The notes beneath the pieces are model-generated. The model was not told where the DNA came from, made no database searches, and saw only the letters and a program-made list of their open reading frames with translations. A DNA stretch of 64,000 nt, taken from the NCBI GenBank assembly GCA_021107435.1, contig JAIOSV010000072.1, forward strand, positions 1-64,000, in the 5' to 3' direction. The first letter of the stretch is position 1, and every line of letters begins with the position of its first letter. The position numbers and the translations under genes were made by a program. This DNA comes from Candidatus Sabulitectum sp. (GTDB lineage: Bacteria > Fermentibacterota > Fermentibacteria > Fermentibacterales > JCC-6). Of this stretch, positions 7,489 through 15,978 are shown piece after piece.

Positions 7489-9012
7489 ATGGCTTTCTGG
7501 CTGACTCCGTCTGAAATGACAGAAATGGACAGGAATACTATCAAGTCGGGTACGCCGGGAATTGTCCTGATGGAAAGAGCAGGTCTGGCCGTCGCTGAAG
7601 TTGTAAGCAGAATCGCTTCTCAGGCAGATGGCACTGTTGTGGTATATGCAGGTCCTGGCAACAACGGCGGTGACGGATTTGTAACTGCCAGATTTCTTCT
7701 TCAAAGGGGATATCAGGTTGTTATCCGGCCTTCTTTCAGCTCCTCCAGTAAAATTACTGAAGACTGCAGAATTAACATGGAAAGATACATTTTCGCGGGT
7801 GGAACAATCTCCTATGAACCGCAGGTTACCGCATCGGTGGCCGTAGATGCTCTTCTGGGCGTGGGCTTTACAGGCAATCTCCGGGGGGGTACTCTTGATC
7901 TTGCTGTGGAATGTACTGGATTAAATACACAGATTGTTGCAATTGACATGCCTACAGGAGTTGATGGTCTCACGGGAAAATGCGATCAATCTGCAATCAA
8001 GGCAAAGGTAACTGTAACTTTCGCGGCTCCTAAACTGGGACTTCTTCTTGCCCCCGGATGTGGTTTGTGCGGTTCTCTCATTCTGGAGAATATCGGGATT
8101 CATGTTCCCCAGAACAATCTGCGCAGAGTAATGACCAAGCAGTATGCCAGAAAGCTCCTGCCGGACAGGCCGGTAGACAGCCATAAGGGCACCTTCGGAA
8201 GGGTTCTTGTACTTGCCGGTTCTGAAAAAATGCCGGGAGCCCCGCAAATGGCAGCAATGGGAGCCCTCAGATCGGGATGTGGTCTTGTTGAGATGTGTGT
8301 ACCGCTGCCGGCTTCTCCTGCTATCGCGGGAAGAATTCCTGAGACTCTCTGTACCTACTTTCTTCCTGGAGATGTAACTTCTCTGCCTGATCCAAATGAG
8401 TACTCTGTGGTTGTTATTGGACCCGGTATGGGAATGACAGACAGTACGGGGAGAATACTGAGACATGTTCTAGGTACCTGGAAAATTCCTGTTGTCATTG
8501 ATGCCGATGCTCTGAATGTAATCGATTCAACCCTTGCGGACATGCTGAGATCATACCCGGGAGAAACCGCGATAACCCCGCATCCGGGTGAACTGAAACG
8601 ACTTACCGGTTGCGGAGATGATCTTAATGCCAGATACGCTGCTGCGGAGAAAACTGCGAAAGCTTTAAACTGTTCTGTTCTGCTGAAAGGCAAACCCTCG
8701 CTGATCTTCTCGCAGGAGGGACACAGAACCACCATTCCCACCGGTAATCACGGACTCGCCACCGGAGGTTCCGGAGATGTTCTCGCGGGAATAGTCGCCG
8801 GATTCATTGCACAGGGGAATAGTGGTGTTGAAGCGCTGGAACTGGCTGCCTATCTGCACGGTCTCACCGCTGACATACTTGCGGGAGAGACCTCTGCCAG
8901 ATCAATTATTCCCACCGATATAGCCAGAAATATTGGTAAAGCAATTACGATGATACAGAACGGAAAGTACGATTCTCTCCTGGGTGGAAATCCCTACTGG
9001 ACTCGGGGCTGA
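7489..9012 (+). CDS. nnr: Bifunctional NAD(P)H-hydrate epimerase / dehydratase
   Basis: A 507-aa two-domain repair enzyme. Residues 1-210 are the YjeF_N epimerase (LTPSEMTEMDRNT, YAGPGNNGGDGFVTARFL, AIDMPTGVDG). Residues 220-500 are the ribokinase-like ADP- or ATP-dependent dehydratase (HKGTFGRVLVLAGSEKMPGA, ITPHPGELKRLTG, ATGGSGDVLAGI). It converts damaged NADHX/NADPHX back to NAD(P)H. It is translated right after acpS; no terminator is seen in the 70 bases downstream. Confidence 0.96.
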   Translation: MAFWLTPSEMTEMDRNTIKSGTPGIVLMERAGLAVAEVVSRIASQADGTVVVYAGPGNNGGDGFVTARFLLQRGYQVVIRPSFSSSSKITEDCRINMERYIFAGGTISYEPQVTASVAVDALLGVGFTGNLRGGTLDLAVECTGLNTQIVAIDMPTGVDGLTGKCDQSAIKAKVTVTFAAPKLGLLLAPGCGLCGSLILENIGIHVPQNNLRRVMTKQYARKLLPDRPVDSHKGTFGRVLVLAGSEKMPGAPQMAAMGALRSGCGLVEMCVPLPASPAIAGRIPETLCTYFLPGDVTSLPDPNEYSVVVIGPGMGMTDSTGRILRHVLGTWKIPVVIDADALNVIDSTLADMLRSYPGETAITPHPGELKRLTGCGDDLNARYAAAEKTAKALNCSVLLKGKPSLIFSQEGHRTTIPTGNHGLATGGSGDVLAGIVAGFIAQGNSGVEALELAAYLHGLTADILAGETSARSIIPTDIARNIGKAITMIQNGKYDSLLGGNPYWTRG

Positions 9013-9082
9013 GTTTTGTTAAGATTATGAGTTCACGCACAGAGTTGATTTTGCATATTTATATGGAGGGGTTGGTGATATA

Positions 9083-10204
9083 GTGAAAACTGTCAAAGAG
9101 CAGCTTACTAAACTCAGGTTGCTCATCTCAACTAGAACCGTTTCCAGGGCCGGGAGTACATGGGCTATTTACAAAACAGATACGGATCCGACAACCATTT
9201 CCGAGAAGCTTGATCTTCTTGGCAAAATTTATTCCCTGACCGGAAAGGGAGGCGATATTGTCCTCCATTTTCCTACTGATCTCCGAACCAAAGAGGATGC
9301 TGCGGTTGTTTCCAAGTCTCTGAAAAAGAACAAACTCACCCCCACTACTGTAATGGCAGATCTTCACATTCCCCGAAAACGGGGAGTTCTTAACCACAGA
9401 CTCATGTACGGAACGCTAACCTCTCCATATCCTGAGATTCGTGTAGCATCTATAAATCAAATCCTGTCTGCCATGCAGTTTATGCGTGATATCAAATGCA
9501 GACAGATTGGTCTCTGGATCCCTGATGGTATTGACTCCCCCGGAGAAAAAAACTCTGTGGACATGCTTTTTGGAATACTCAAGGGACTCAGGCAGATCGG
9601 ATTGAAGATCCGAAAAAGCGAGAACCTGCTACTTGGTTTCAGCCCCTTCAATCCCTCTTTCTGTGCTACTGCGGTTCCTGACTGGGGTACAGCCAGCTGG
9701 CTTTGTCGGGAAACCGATCAGTCCTGCAGAATAATACTGGATACCGCTTCTCTACTCCCTGGAGAAAGCCTTGAGTCTGTAACTGTTTCTCTGCTCCACC
9801 AGAAAATGCTGGGTAGATTAACCCTGTCAGACAACAAACTGGGAATGGGTGCTATGCCGGCCGGTTCTCTTGATGCCGGAGCTCTGTTCCGTTTGTTCCT
9901 TAACCTTCTTATGGCTGAGGCAGCAGGTCTCTGCACTCTGGAAGACACCAGCATCGAGCTTAGAGTGGATTCAAGAGTTGGTTCCAGTATAGAAAATATC
10001 CTCACGGCTATTGAGAACACCGAATACGCTCTGGCAAGAGCTTCTCTTGTAAACCTTGATGAATTGAAAACGGCACAATCCAAGCCGGATACAACCGCAG
10101 CCAACAGAATTCTTCGGGATGCGTTTGTAACAGATGTCAGACCGGTGGTTGCCTCATGGAGAAAAGACAACAAGCTTCCGGAAGACCCAATAGCTGAGCT
10201 GTAG
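9083..10204 (+). CDS. Sugar-isomerase-like TIM-barrel protein (RhaI-related, metal site eroded)
   Basis: A 373-aa protein resembling sugar isomerases of the RhaI/xylose-isomerase-like TIM-barrel group: LTSPYPEIRVASINQIL, GLWIPDGIDSPGEKN, LGFSPFNPSF, DWGTASWL, RIILDTASLLPG and LTLSDNKLGMG fall in the expected order. As I recall the family, several expected metal or catalytic residues are replaced: Glu in the LGFSPFNP strand is Gly, His after LDT is absent, and His before SDN is Leu. Only some Asp remain. It may be catalytically dead or altered. GTG 9083 has GGAGGGG upstream. Alone between nnr and a terminator; no rhamnose genes nearby. The fold is fairly sure, the activity is not. Confidence 0.65.
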   Translation: MKTVKEQLTKLRLLISTRTVSRAGSTWAIYKTDTDPTTISEKLDLLGKIYSLTGKGGDIVLHFPTDLRTKEDAAVVSKSLKKNKLTPTTVMADLHIPRKRGVLNHRLMYGTLTSPYPEIRVASINQILSAMQFMRDIKCRQIGLWIPDGIDSPGEKNSVDMLFGILKGLRQIGLKIRKSENLLLGFSPFNPSFCATAVPDWGTASWLCRETDQSCRIILDTASLLPGESLESVTVSLLHQKMLGRLTLSDNKLGMGAMPAGSLDAGALFRLFLNLLMAEAAGLCTLEDTSIELRVDSRVGSSIENILTAIENTEYALARASLVNLDELKTAQSKPDTTAANRILRDAFVTDVRPVVASWRKDNKLPEDPIAEL

Positions 10205-10222
10205 ACGCAAAAGTGAGTGTCG

Positions 10223-10247
10223 GGGCGGCCATGTGCCGCCCTTTTTT
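10223..10247 (+). terminator. Rho-independent terminator after the isomerase-like gene
   Basis: GGGCGGC / GCCGCCC stem (7 bp, 5-base loop) followed by six T. The T tract touches the stop codon of the convergent minus-strand gene. Confidence 0.88.
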
Positions 10248-10669
10248 CAGGGATTACACCTTTTACAGTAGTTACATATCCCCTGAGTGGAACCATCACC
10301 CCACTGGTACCAGGCATCCTCTATTTCTGAAGCAAGAAATGTCGGATCCAGCTCCAGAAAACCGCAGTGCCCAACCAGACAGACCACTGCGGGAAATCCT
10401 TCATACTGCCCTGCCAGACAAGCAATCTCGGAATATCCTGATGCATTCATTGAAATACAGTATAAAAATATCCGCGTATCTTCTCCGGTATCAATCATCT
10501 CTACAGCCTCAATAATTTCAAGTTCCATTGTTTTGTTTGCTGTGGAATCTCCGGACATTATCAGAAGAAAGCCGAAATCCGTGGGACCGGCAATTGCATC
10601 AAGCTCCGCAAAATTATCAATCGGAACAAAATTGCCGACTGACAATAGTATCAATAAAAAAGAAAACAA
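10247..10669 (-). CDS. Small exported protein, thioredoxin-like pattern, Cys-rich tail
   Basis: A 140-aa ORF starting with TTG (AGGGGG lies about 5 bases upstream). It begins with a short hydrophobic export signal (MFSFLLILLSVG). The body alternates strands and helices as thioredoxin-fold proteins do (FGFLLIMSGDS, TRIFLYCISM, FPAVVCLVGHCG), but there is no CxxC in the usual place. The C-terminus ends CNYCKRC. I do not recognise a named family. An opposite-strand ORF over the same bases is treated as its shadow because this one has signal, spacing and ribosome-binding site. Confidence 0.55.
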   Translation of the reverse strand: MFSFLLILLSVGNFVPIDNFAELDAIAGPTDFGFLLIMSGDSTANKTMELEIIEAVEMIDTGEDTRIFLYCISMNASGYSEIACLAGQYEGFPAVVCLVGHCGFLELDPTFLASEIEDAWYQWGDGSTQGICNYCKRCNP

Positions 10670-10704
10670 AACAACCCCCTAAAAGGAATCAGTAATGAAA
10701 GTAG

Positions 10705-10710
10705 TATAAT
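10705..10710 (+). promoter_or_regulatory. -10 box directly before the CotH operon
   Basis: A perfect TATAAT ends 9 bases before the ATG of the CotH gene, so transcription would begin about 3 bases upstream of the start codon. No Shine-Dalgarno is properly spaced. This suggests a leaderless mRNA. No good -35 box is visible. Confidence 0.45.
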
Positions 10711-10719
10711 ACGAAAACT

Positions 10720-13185
10720 ATGTTTATTCTAGCACTTCTGCTCATTCAGGGTTCCCTGCCTCGTTATGAGGTTACGGTTGATTCTATTTATCTGGAACAG
10801 TTGTCTGCCGATCCTCCTCCGGCAGACCTTGTAGTTCCGGCCTCTGTCTACTTCGAAGGCGTTTCGGGTGACTGCTCTCTCTCTCTCCGGGGAGGTACAA
10901 GCCTCGGGTGTGTAAAAAAAAGCTGGCACATAGAAGTCACCGACCCCTGCCTGTTCCCCTGCGGAGGTCACATTCTTTTAAACGCTCAGTTCCGCGATGC
11001 CTCTCTTATGAGAAACTCTCTGGGTCTTTACATCACCAGAGAACTGGGCTTTCCCGCTCCCGAAACAGAGTTTGTAACTTTCTCCATCAACAATGAGAAC
11101 AAGGGAGTTTACGAGCGTGTGGAAAGAATTGACAGGCTTTTCTATGAAAGGAACGGATTCTCTTTCGGCCCTCTGTTCAAGAATATTGATACCATGGGAC
11201 GACTTTCTCACCACCTCTCCGACACTACAGGACTGACAGGTTACGAGCCGAAAATCGACAGCTCTCCTTATGAAACTCAACTTCTTGAACTGATAGAATA
11301 CTGCTTCAGAGAAGATGTTTCCTCTCTTGAAGTGAACGAAGTTCTTGCTGCCTTTGCCGTACATGTCGCCATTGGCGACAATGACGGCATCATAAAGAAC
11401 TTCTACCTTCACAGAAGTGATGATGTCTGGCACTACTACCCCTGGGACAGAGATGCAACATTCGGAAACTCATGGAGGGGTGTGTATGACGGCGACTGGG
11501 TAACCAGAGCGCATCTGGCTGACATAGGCTATTTCGGCGCAACCCGGGGAATCCTTTCAATGCCGGAAAACATGGAAAAATTCAACAACCTTCTCGCGCA
11601 GGCCAGACAGATTTTCGAAGACGACCTTCCACAAATGACAGACTCGATCCGACTCTTAATCAGAGAGGACCTAGGTTCTGACCCCTACTACGAATACAGT
11701 GTTTCCCAGTTTGACTCTCTCTGTAATGTTATTATCAATGATATTGAAGACAGGGCGATCTTCCTTGCTGGAATTTCTCTGATGGATGAAATCCCCGGAA
11801 TAGAAGGACTCTCTATTTCATCCTGTCTGGATATGGAGTCAACGGTTGAGGTTGAACTCTCTCTGAACGGGGGAGATCATACCAATGTGGCATGTGTGGT
11901 TTCCTTTGATGGGCAGAAGGAACAATGGTATTACATGGAAGCCGACAGGTATGACGATGATTCATGGACTCTTGAGATTCCAATCCCTTCAGAAACATAC
12001 AGTGTTCACATGGTCTTTGGCTCATTTGGCTCTCATGATGTACTTCCTGTATTTTTCCCTTCCTGGGGTATGAGAGGATATCAACAACGGCCGGAGCCCA
12101 CCCCTTCAGCCCGCGTAGCCCTGGCTGATCTTTCTCCGAACCTTCTCTTTCCCGGAACTCCTGTGTGGTGCGGCGAGAATCTCTGGGTTCTTCCTGTAAC
12201 AAACACTGCTGCTGAATCACAGGATCTTTCTCTATGCCGTTTTTCTCTGGGAGAGCCCACGGGTAATGTATTCCTGGCAGAATCCATACTTGTTGCGCCC
12301 GGTGAAACCTTTTACCTTTCAAACTCCTCAGAGAGAGCAGAAGCTCTTTACGGGGGATTCAGCATATATGGTGATGCCGGTACGTCATATCCAACAGCAA
12401 CCACTCTTGAACTTTTTGATCCTTCCTGGAACTCTATGTACACATGGCAGATCAGCAACGGTGACTCCCTTCCAGATAATCCAGGCAACCTGATTCCAAG
12501 CGAAATCAGCGCAGGTGGGGATCGTGACTGGATTGAGCTGTACAACTACTCGGAAAGCGATGCAGATCTTTCTCTGTGGTACTTCATGGATTCAGAGAAA
12601 AATGTCTCTCTGATTCCTGACGGCACAACCATTTCTCCCGGTGGATTGCTGCTTACGGCGGCAGATCCCGATTTTTTCGAACAGAGTACCTGCACCGTAG
12701 TCCCTCTTAATCTTGGCCTTAATCCAGAAGAAGATTCATTATTCCTGTATTCCAGACTGGGAGACCGGGAATTCTGTGTAGCATGGACTGATCTTTGGCC
12801 AATGGAGGAAACAGGCATAATGTATCTGGCCTCTCCTCACGTTTCTGTCACAATTCCGGGGAACTGGGAAACCGCTGTACCCCCGGGAACTCCCGGTGAA
12901 GCCAATCCCGGCTGGTCTCTGAACACAAATTACACCAGTATCTCCCTTGCATCGGAAAACCCGGGAAACGGCTCTTTCAGTTTTCACTACAAAACCTCTG
13001 CCATCCCGGCAGAAGCCATCCTTTACGATCTTGCGGGAAGAGTCATAGCCACGATTGATCTACCCGGCAGTTATGAGGGAGAAGTTCTGGCTGATTTCAG
13101 CAGCACCCTTTCCAATGGTGTCTATATTTTGTATTTAAGGTCTTCTGCGGGTTCAGCATCCACCCGCCTGACAGTTTTGAATTAG
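10720..13185 (+). CDS. CotH-family protein kinase with lamin-tail and C-terminal sorting domain
   Basis: An 821-aa exported protein. A short signal (MFILALLLIQGSLP) is followed by a CotH kinase-like domain over about residues 20-360: LRGGTSLGCVKKSW, LMRNSLGLYITRELG, NKGVYERVERID, and YYPWDRDATFG with the acidic metal-binding cluster. Around residues 480-740 are lamin-tail-like beta domains (DRDWIELYNYSE). The last 80 residues form an FlgD/T9SS-type domain (ILYDLAGRVIATI...GVYILYLRSS). CotH proteins in spore formers phosphorylate coat proteins; here the target is presumably an envelope or secreted protein. It is first in an operon with a porin, a VTC-domain protein and DUF4956. Confidence 0.85.
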   Translation: MFILALLLIQGSLPRYEVTVDSIYLEQLSADPPPADLVVPASVYFEGVSGDCSLSLRGGTSLGCVKKSWHIEVTDPCLFPCGGHILLNAQFRDASLMRNSLGLYITRELGFPAPETEFVTFSINNENKGVYERVERIDRLFYERNGFSFGPLFKNIDTMGRLSHHLSDTTGLTGYEPKIDSSPYETQLLELIEYCFREDVSSLEVNEVLAAFAVHVAIGDNDGIIKNFYLHRSDDVWHYYPWDRDATFGNSWRGVYDGDWVTRAHLADIGYFGATRGILSMPENMEKFNNLLAQARQIFEDDLPQMTDSIRLLIREDLGSDPYYEYSVSQFDSLCNVIINDIEDRAIFLAGISLMDEIPGIEGLSISSCLDMESTVEVELSLNGGDHTNVACVVSFDGQKEQWYYMEADRYDDDSWTLEIPIPSETYSVHMVFGSFGSHDVLPVFFPSWGMRGYQQRPEPTPSARVALADLSPNLLFPGTPVWCGENLWVLPVTNTAAESQDLSLCRFSLGEPTGNVFLAESILVAPGETFYLSNSSERAEALYGGFSIYGDAGTSYPTATTLELFDPSWNSMYTWQISNGDSLPDNPGNLIPSEISAGGDRDWIELYNYSESDADLSLWYFMDSEKNVSLIPDGTTISPGGLLLTAADPDFFEQSTCTVVPLNLGLNPEEDSLFLYSRLGDREFCVAWTDLWPMEETGIMYLASPHVSVTIPGNWETAVPPGTPGEANPGWSLNTNYTSISLASENPGNGSFSFHYKTSAIPAEAILYDLAGRVIATIDLPGSYEGEVLADFSSTLSNGVYILYLRSSAGSASTRLTVLN

Positions 13186-13195
13186 GGGGTTAACA

Positions 13196-14275
13196 ATGTT
13201 CTACAGGGTTCTTATTGTTTTTCTTCTTATGGCACAGGGAGCCATGGCAGACATTGATGTTGAAAACAACTTCTCTGAGAAGTTCATGCTCGGTGGATAC
13301 ATTGATGCCGGATTCTCAGAATTGGGTTACTACAATGCTGTTCCCTCCAGGGAGTTTTCTATTCGCCGTTCCGGTTTTGAACTCAATGCCGAATTTGCGG
13401 AAACACTTAAGGCAGAACTAAAGGTTGAAGTCCGTCCTGATGATATTTTCCTGAAAAATGCCTTTATCCGCTGGGATCCGGCACCGTGGTCAAGGGCACG
13501 AGCAGGACAATTTAAAAGAGAAACTCTTCTTGGAGGTAATCTGAGCTTCTGGAATCTCAACATGCTTGACAGACCTCTCGTGTACGATCTTTGTGAAAAT
13601 CTCACATATGCCGGCAGAGACCTTGGCTTTGACCTGCGCATTGACCTTCCCAGCTTCAGTGGAGTTGAGCTAAGAGGAACAGCAGGCGTGTTTAACGGTG
13701 ATGAACGAGCAGAGGAAAGAACAGATAATGAGCTCCTCTACACCTTCAGGGGAGAAATAAAAATTCCTTCAATTGATCTCACTCTGGGGGCTTCTGCGGC
13801 ATCCCACAGGCAAGGTGAAGAAAATTCCATTGAACCCTCCGGATACGCTGTAAGTGCCAGACAAAATGCGTTTTCCGCAGACATTTCTCTGGATTTCGAA
13901 ATTTCCAACTGGTATGATGTCTCTTTCGCGTCCGAAATGAGTACCGGAGACAACTGGAAAAATGTTGATGTTCTCGCAGGGGAGACCGCTCCCGAGTTCT
14001 TGGGTTACTGGGGGACATTCACCGCCTTCTATCATCCTTGGAATGTGCAAGGAATCAAGACAATTTCCTTCACCGCAAGCTATGATAAGTTAACTGCAAA
14101 TACTGATCTGGACAACGAGCACAGCCGAATGTCAATCATCGGGGCTGTTTACCCATCCGATAACCTCAGATTGAGATTCGGTGGTATACTAAACAGAATT
14201 TCAAGCATTCAATCAGGCATTTTCACCGAAGATAAATACACGGATTTCATTGCAGAGGTGGGGCTTAGGTTTTGA
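13196..14275 (+). CDS. Outer-membrane porin, phosphate-selective porin (OprP/OprO)-like
   Basis: A 359-aa protein with a cleavable signal (MFYRVLIVFLLMAQGAMA) and then amphipathic beta strands throughout, ending in a C-terminal aromatic (EVGLRF) as outer-membrane barrels do. The opening (FMLGGYIDAGFSELGY, REFSIRRSGFELNAEF, KNAFIRWDP, RARAGQFKRE) matches the phosphate-selective porin O/P pattern. It lies 10 bases after CotH and overlaps the VTC-domain gene by four bases (ATGA). Phosphate or polyphosphate passage is inferred from family and neighbours. Confidence 0.75.
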   Translation: MFYRVLIVFLLMAQGAMADIDVENNFSEKFMLGGYIDAGFSELGYYNAVPSREFSIRRSGFELNAEFAETLKAELKVEVRPDDIFLKNAFIRWDPAPWSRARAGQFKRETLLGGNLSFWNLNMLDRPLVYDLCENLTYAGRDLGFDLRIDLPSFSGVELRGTAGVFNGDERAEERTDNELLYTFRGEIKIPSIDLTLGASAASHRQGEENSIEPSGYAVSARQNAFSADISLDFEISNWYDVSFASEMSTGDNWKNVDVLAGETAPEFLGYWGTFTAFYHPWNVQGIKTISFTASYDKLTANTDLDNEHSRMSIIGAVYPSDNLRLRFGGILNRISSIQSGIFTEDKYTDFIAEVGLRF

Positions 14276-15066
14276 TGGACCGAATTCCCGAGAATCTTCA
14301 TTTCTTCAGGTACGAATTCAAATACATTCTTGACAGTAACCGGCTGTCAAGGGTTGCAGAGGTCCTCGACAACCATCTGTCCAGAGATAAACATTGTGGA
14401 GAAAACGGGGATTACCCCATAAGAAGTGTTTACTTTGACTCTCCGGATATGCGGTGGTTCCACGAGAAGCGAAATGGCATTGAAAAAAGATTCAAATACC
14501 GCCTGCGTACCTATTCTCACCGGGATACCGGGTTTTCCTGTCCCCTCTATCTTGAGTTAAAAGGCAGGGACGGAAGCCTTGTTGTAAAACACAGAGTCAG
14601 GCTGCCGATTGAAGAATTCACATGCGGGATTGGAGGGGGAGCAAGCTGGTTGCGCGAACTTCTTTATGAGACGGAACCCGGGAACAGTGTAGCAGAAAGA
14701 TTTATTGCCCAGTCATTCAGATACCGTCTGGCCCCCAGCGTTATTACCGATTACAACAGGGCAGCATGGGAAGACCACACCAACCCTGATTTCAGAGCAA
14801 CCATTGATACTGCTTCTACCGCATGGCGTACTTCATGGGACGGGTTGCCCGGAGGAATCCCTGTGCAGATAATACCCGGTGGTGGTATTGTAGAGATAAA
14901 GTTCAGATACAGAATTCCGTTCTGGTTTCAGAGGCTTGTCCGGGAAATGGATCTCATCAGGATATCCTTCTCAAAGTTTCAAAGGGCAGTTGAGGCGGTT
15001 TATCTGGATCATGATGGAACACGGCTTAACCGCCTGATCGAGAGGAGAATCGCTTGTCTGCGCTGA
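14272..15066 (+). CDS. VTC-domain polyphosphate polymerase-like protein
   Basis: A 264-aa soluble protein of the VTC (CYTH/triphosphate tunnel) family: RYEFKYILD, IRSVYFDSPDMRWFHEK, KRFKYRLRTYS, LYLELKGRDG, VKHRVRLP and EIKFRYRIPF supply the Arg/Lys/Glu ring typical of the tunnel that binds polyphosphate and nucleotide in yeast Vtc4. No SPX or membrane segment is attached. Bacterial members often neighbour DUF4956 and CotH genes, as here. It probably makes or processes polyphosphate; not proven. The start overlaps the porin gene. Confidence 0.85.
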   Translation: MMDRIPENLHFFRYEFKYILDSNRLSRVAEVLDNHLSRDKHCGENGDYPIRSVYFDSPDMRWFHEKRNGIEKRFKYRLRTYSHRDTGFSCPLYLELKGRDGSLVVKHRVRLPIEEFTCGIGGGASWLRELLYETEPGNSVAERFIAQSFRYRLAPSVITDYNRAAWEDHTNPDFRATIDTASTAWRTSWDGLPGGIPVQIIPGGGIVEIKFRYRIPFWFQRLVREMDLIRISFSKFQRAVEAVYLDHDGTRLNRLIERRIACLR

Positions 15067-15746
15067 CCCAATGGTTGAACACTACCAGTGATGTACTGGG
15101 TTACAGTCCCGGAGATCTTATTATTAATCTTCTCCTGTCGTTGATTGCGGGACTTATTATTGGAATAGTATACAAGGCTACACACAGGGGTCTTACATAT
15201 TCGCAGAACTTTGTGGTTACTCTGGTTCTTATGTGCATAACAGTCAGCGCCGTGATGATGGTTATCGGCAGCAACCTTGCCAGAGCTTTCGCTCTGGTGG
15301 GTGCTCTGACCATCGTCAGGTTTAGAACGGTGATTAAGGATACCCGGGATACCGCATTCGTTTTCTTTGCTCTCACAGAAGGTATAGCCTCGGGAACAGG
15401 CAACTATCTTCTAACTGCTATTTCAACAGCATTCATCAGTGGAGTTGCAATTCTCCTGTACAAAACCAATTTTGGCGCCTACATGAGAAGCGAGTATGTA
15501 ATAAGATTCCGGTTTGATCGTGATTCGGGAATTGAAGCTGTGTATGCGAAATTGATCAACGAAAAGACATCCAGATCGGCACTCATACACATCGAGCCCT
15601 CAGACAATGGTCGCTATCTTATACTCTCTTACGATATTACTCTGAAAAGAGGCGTAACTGCCTCCAGCCTGGTCTCCGCCATTGAGAAAACAGCAGGGCT
15701 GGACAGAGTAAGCCTGGTGAGTTCGATGGAAGACAGCGAATTTTAG
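15054..15746 (+). CDS. DUF4956 membrane protein
   Basis: A 230-aa protein with a hydrophobic N-terminal half (about four membrane segments between residues 20 and 140) carrying the family core ALVGALTIVRFRTVIKDTRDTAFVFFAL. A soluble domain of about 85 residues follows (YVIRFRFDRDSGIEAVYAKL). TTG 15054 is the start, with GAGGAG upstream and a 13-base overlap with the VTC gene. DUF4956 and VTC proteins are a recurrent pair, so a membrane partner for the polymerase is likely. The function is otherwise unknown. Confidence 0.85.
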   Translation: MSALTQWLNTTSDVLGYSPGDLIINLLLSLIAGLIIGIVYKATHRGLTYSQNFVVTLVLMCITVSAVMMVIGSNLARAFALVGALTIVRFRTVIKDTRDTAFVFFALTEGIASGTGNYLLTAISTAFISGVAILLYKTNFGAYMRSEYVIRFRFDRDSGIEAVYAKLINEKTSRSALIHIEPSDNGRYLILSYDITLKRGVTASSLVSAIEKTAGLDRVSLVSSMEDSEF

Positions 15747-15832
15747 CATTCTTCCTGCTTTTTCATACCTGTAGTGCAGACCTGAAGTCTTCTTCGCGGA
15801 TACGAAGTAGTCTTTAACCCGTTTCTTCCGTA

Positions 15833-15861
15833 TTGACAAAACAGATTTTTCACCATATTCT
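15833..15861 (+). promoter_or_regulatory. Sigma-70-type promoter of the second CotH gene
   Basis: TTGACA, a 17-base spacer and TATTCT. Transcription would start near 15868 and give a leader of about 110 bases before the GAGGGGG/ATG of the next gene. It shows that CotH2 is a separate unit from the CotH-VTC operon. Confidence 0.7.
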
Positions 15862-15978
15862 ATTAAATGTAGCTATATGATTGTTTTGAACGCAAATAAA
15901 TCTATTGTTTTTTAATACCCTCCGCTCCTTTTGGAGATTTTGCGATTAGTATACTCATTGATCTATTGAGGGGGATTC

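Noticed and set aside
10287-10682. 131-aa plus-strand ORF opposite the small exported protein
   Set aside because: Low-complexity Ser/Ile-rich translation without start signals; the minus-strand frame has a signal peptide and ribosome-binding site.
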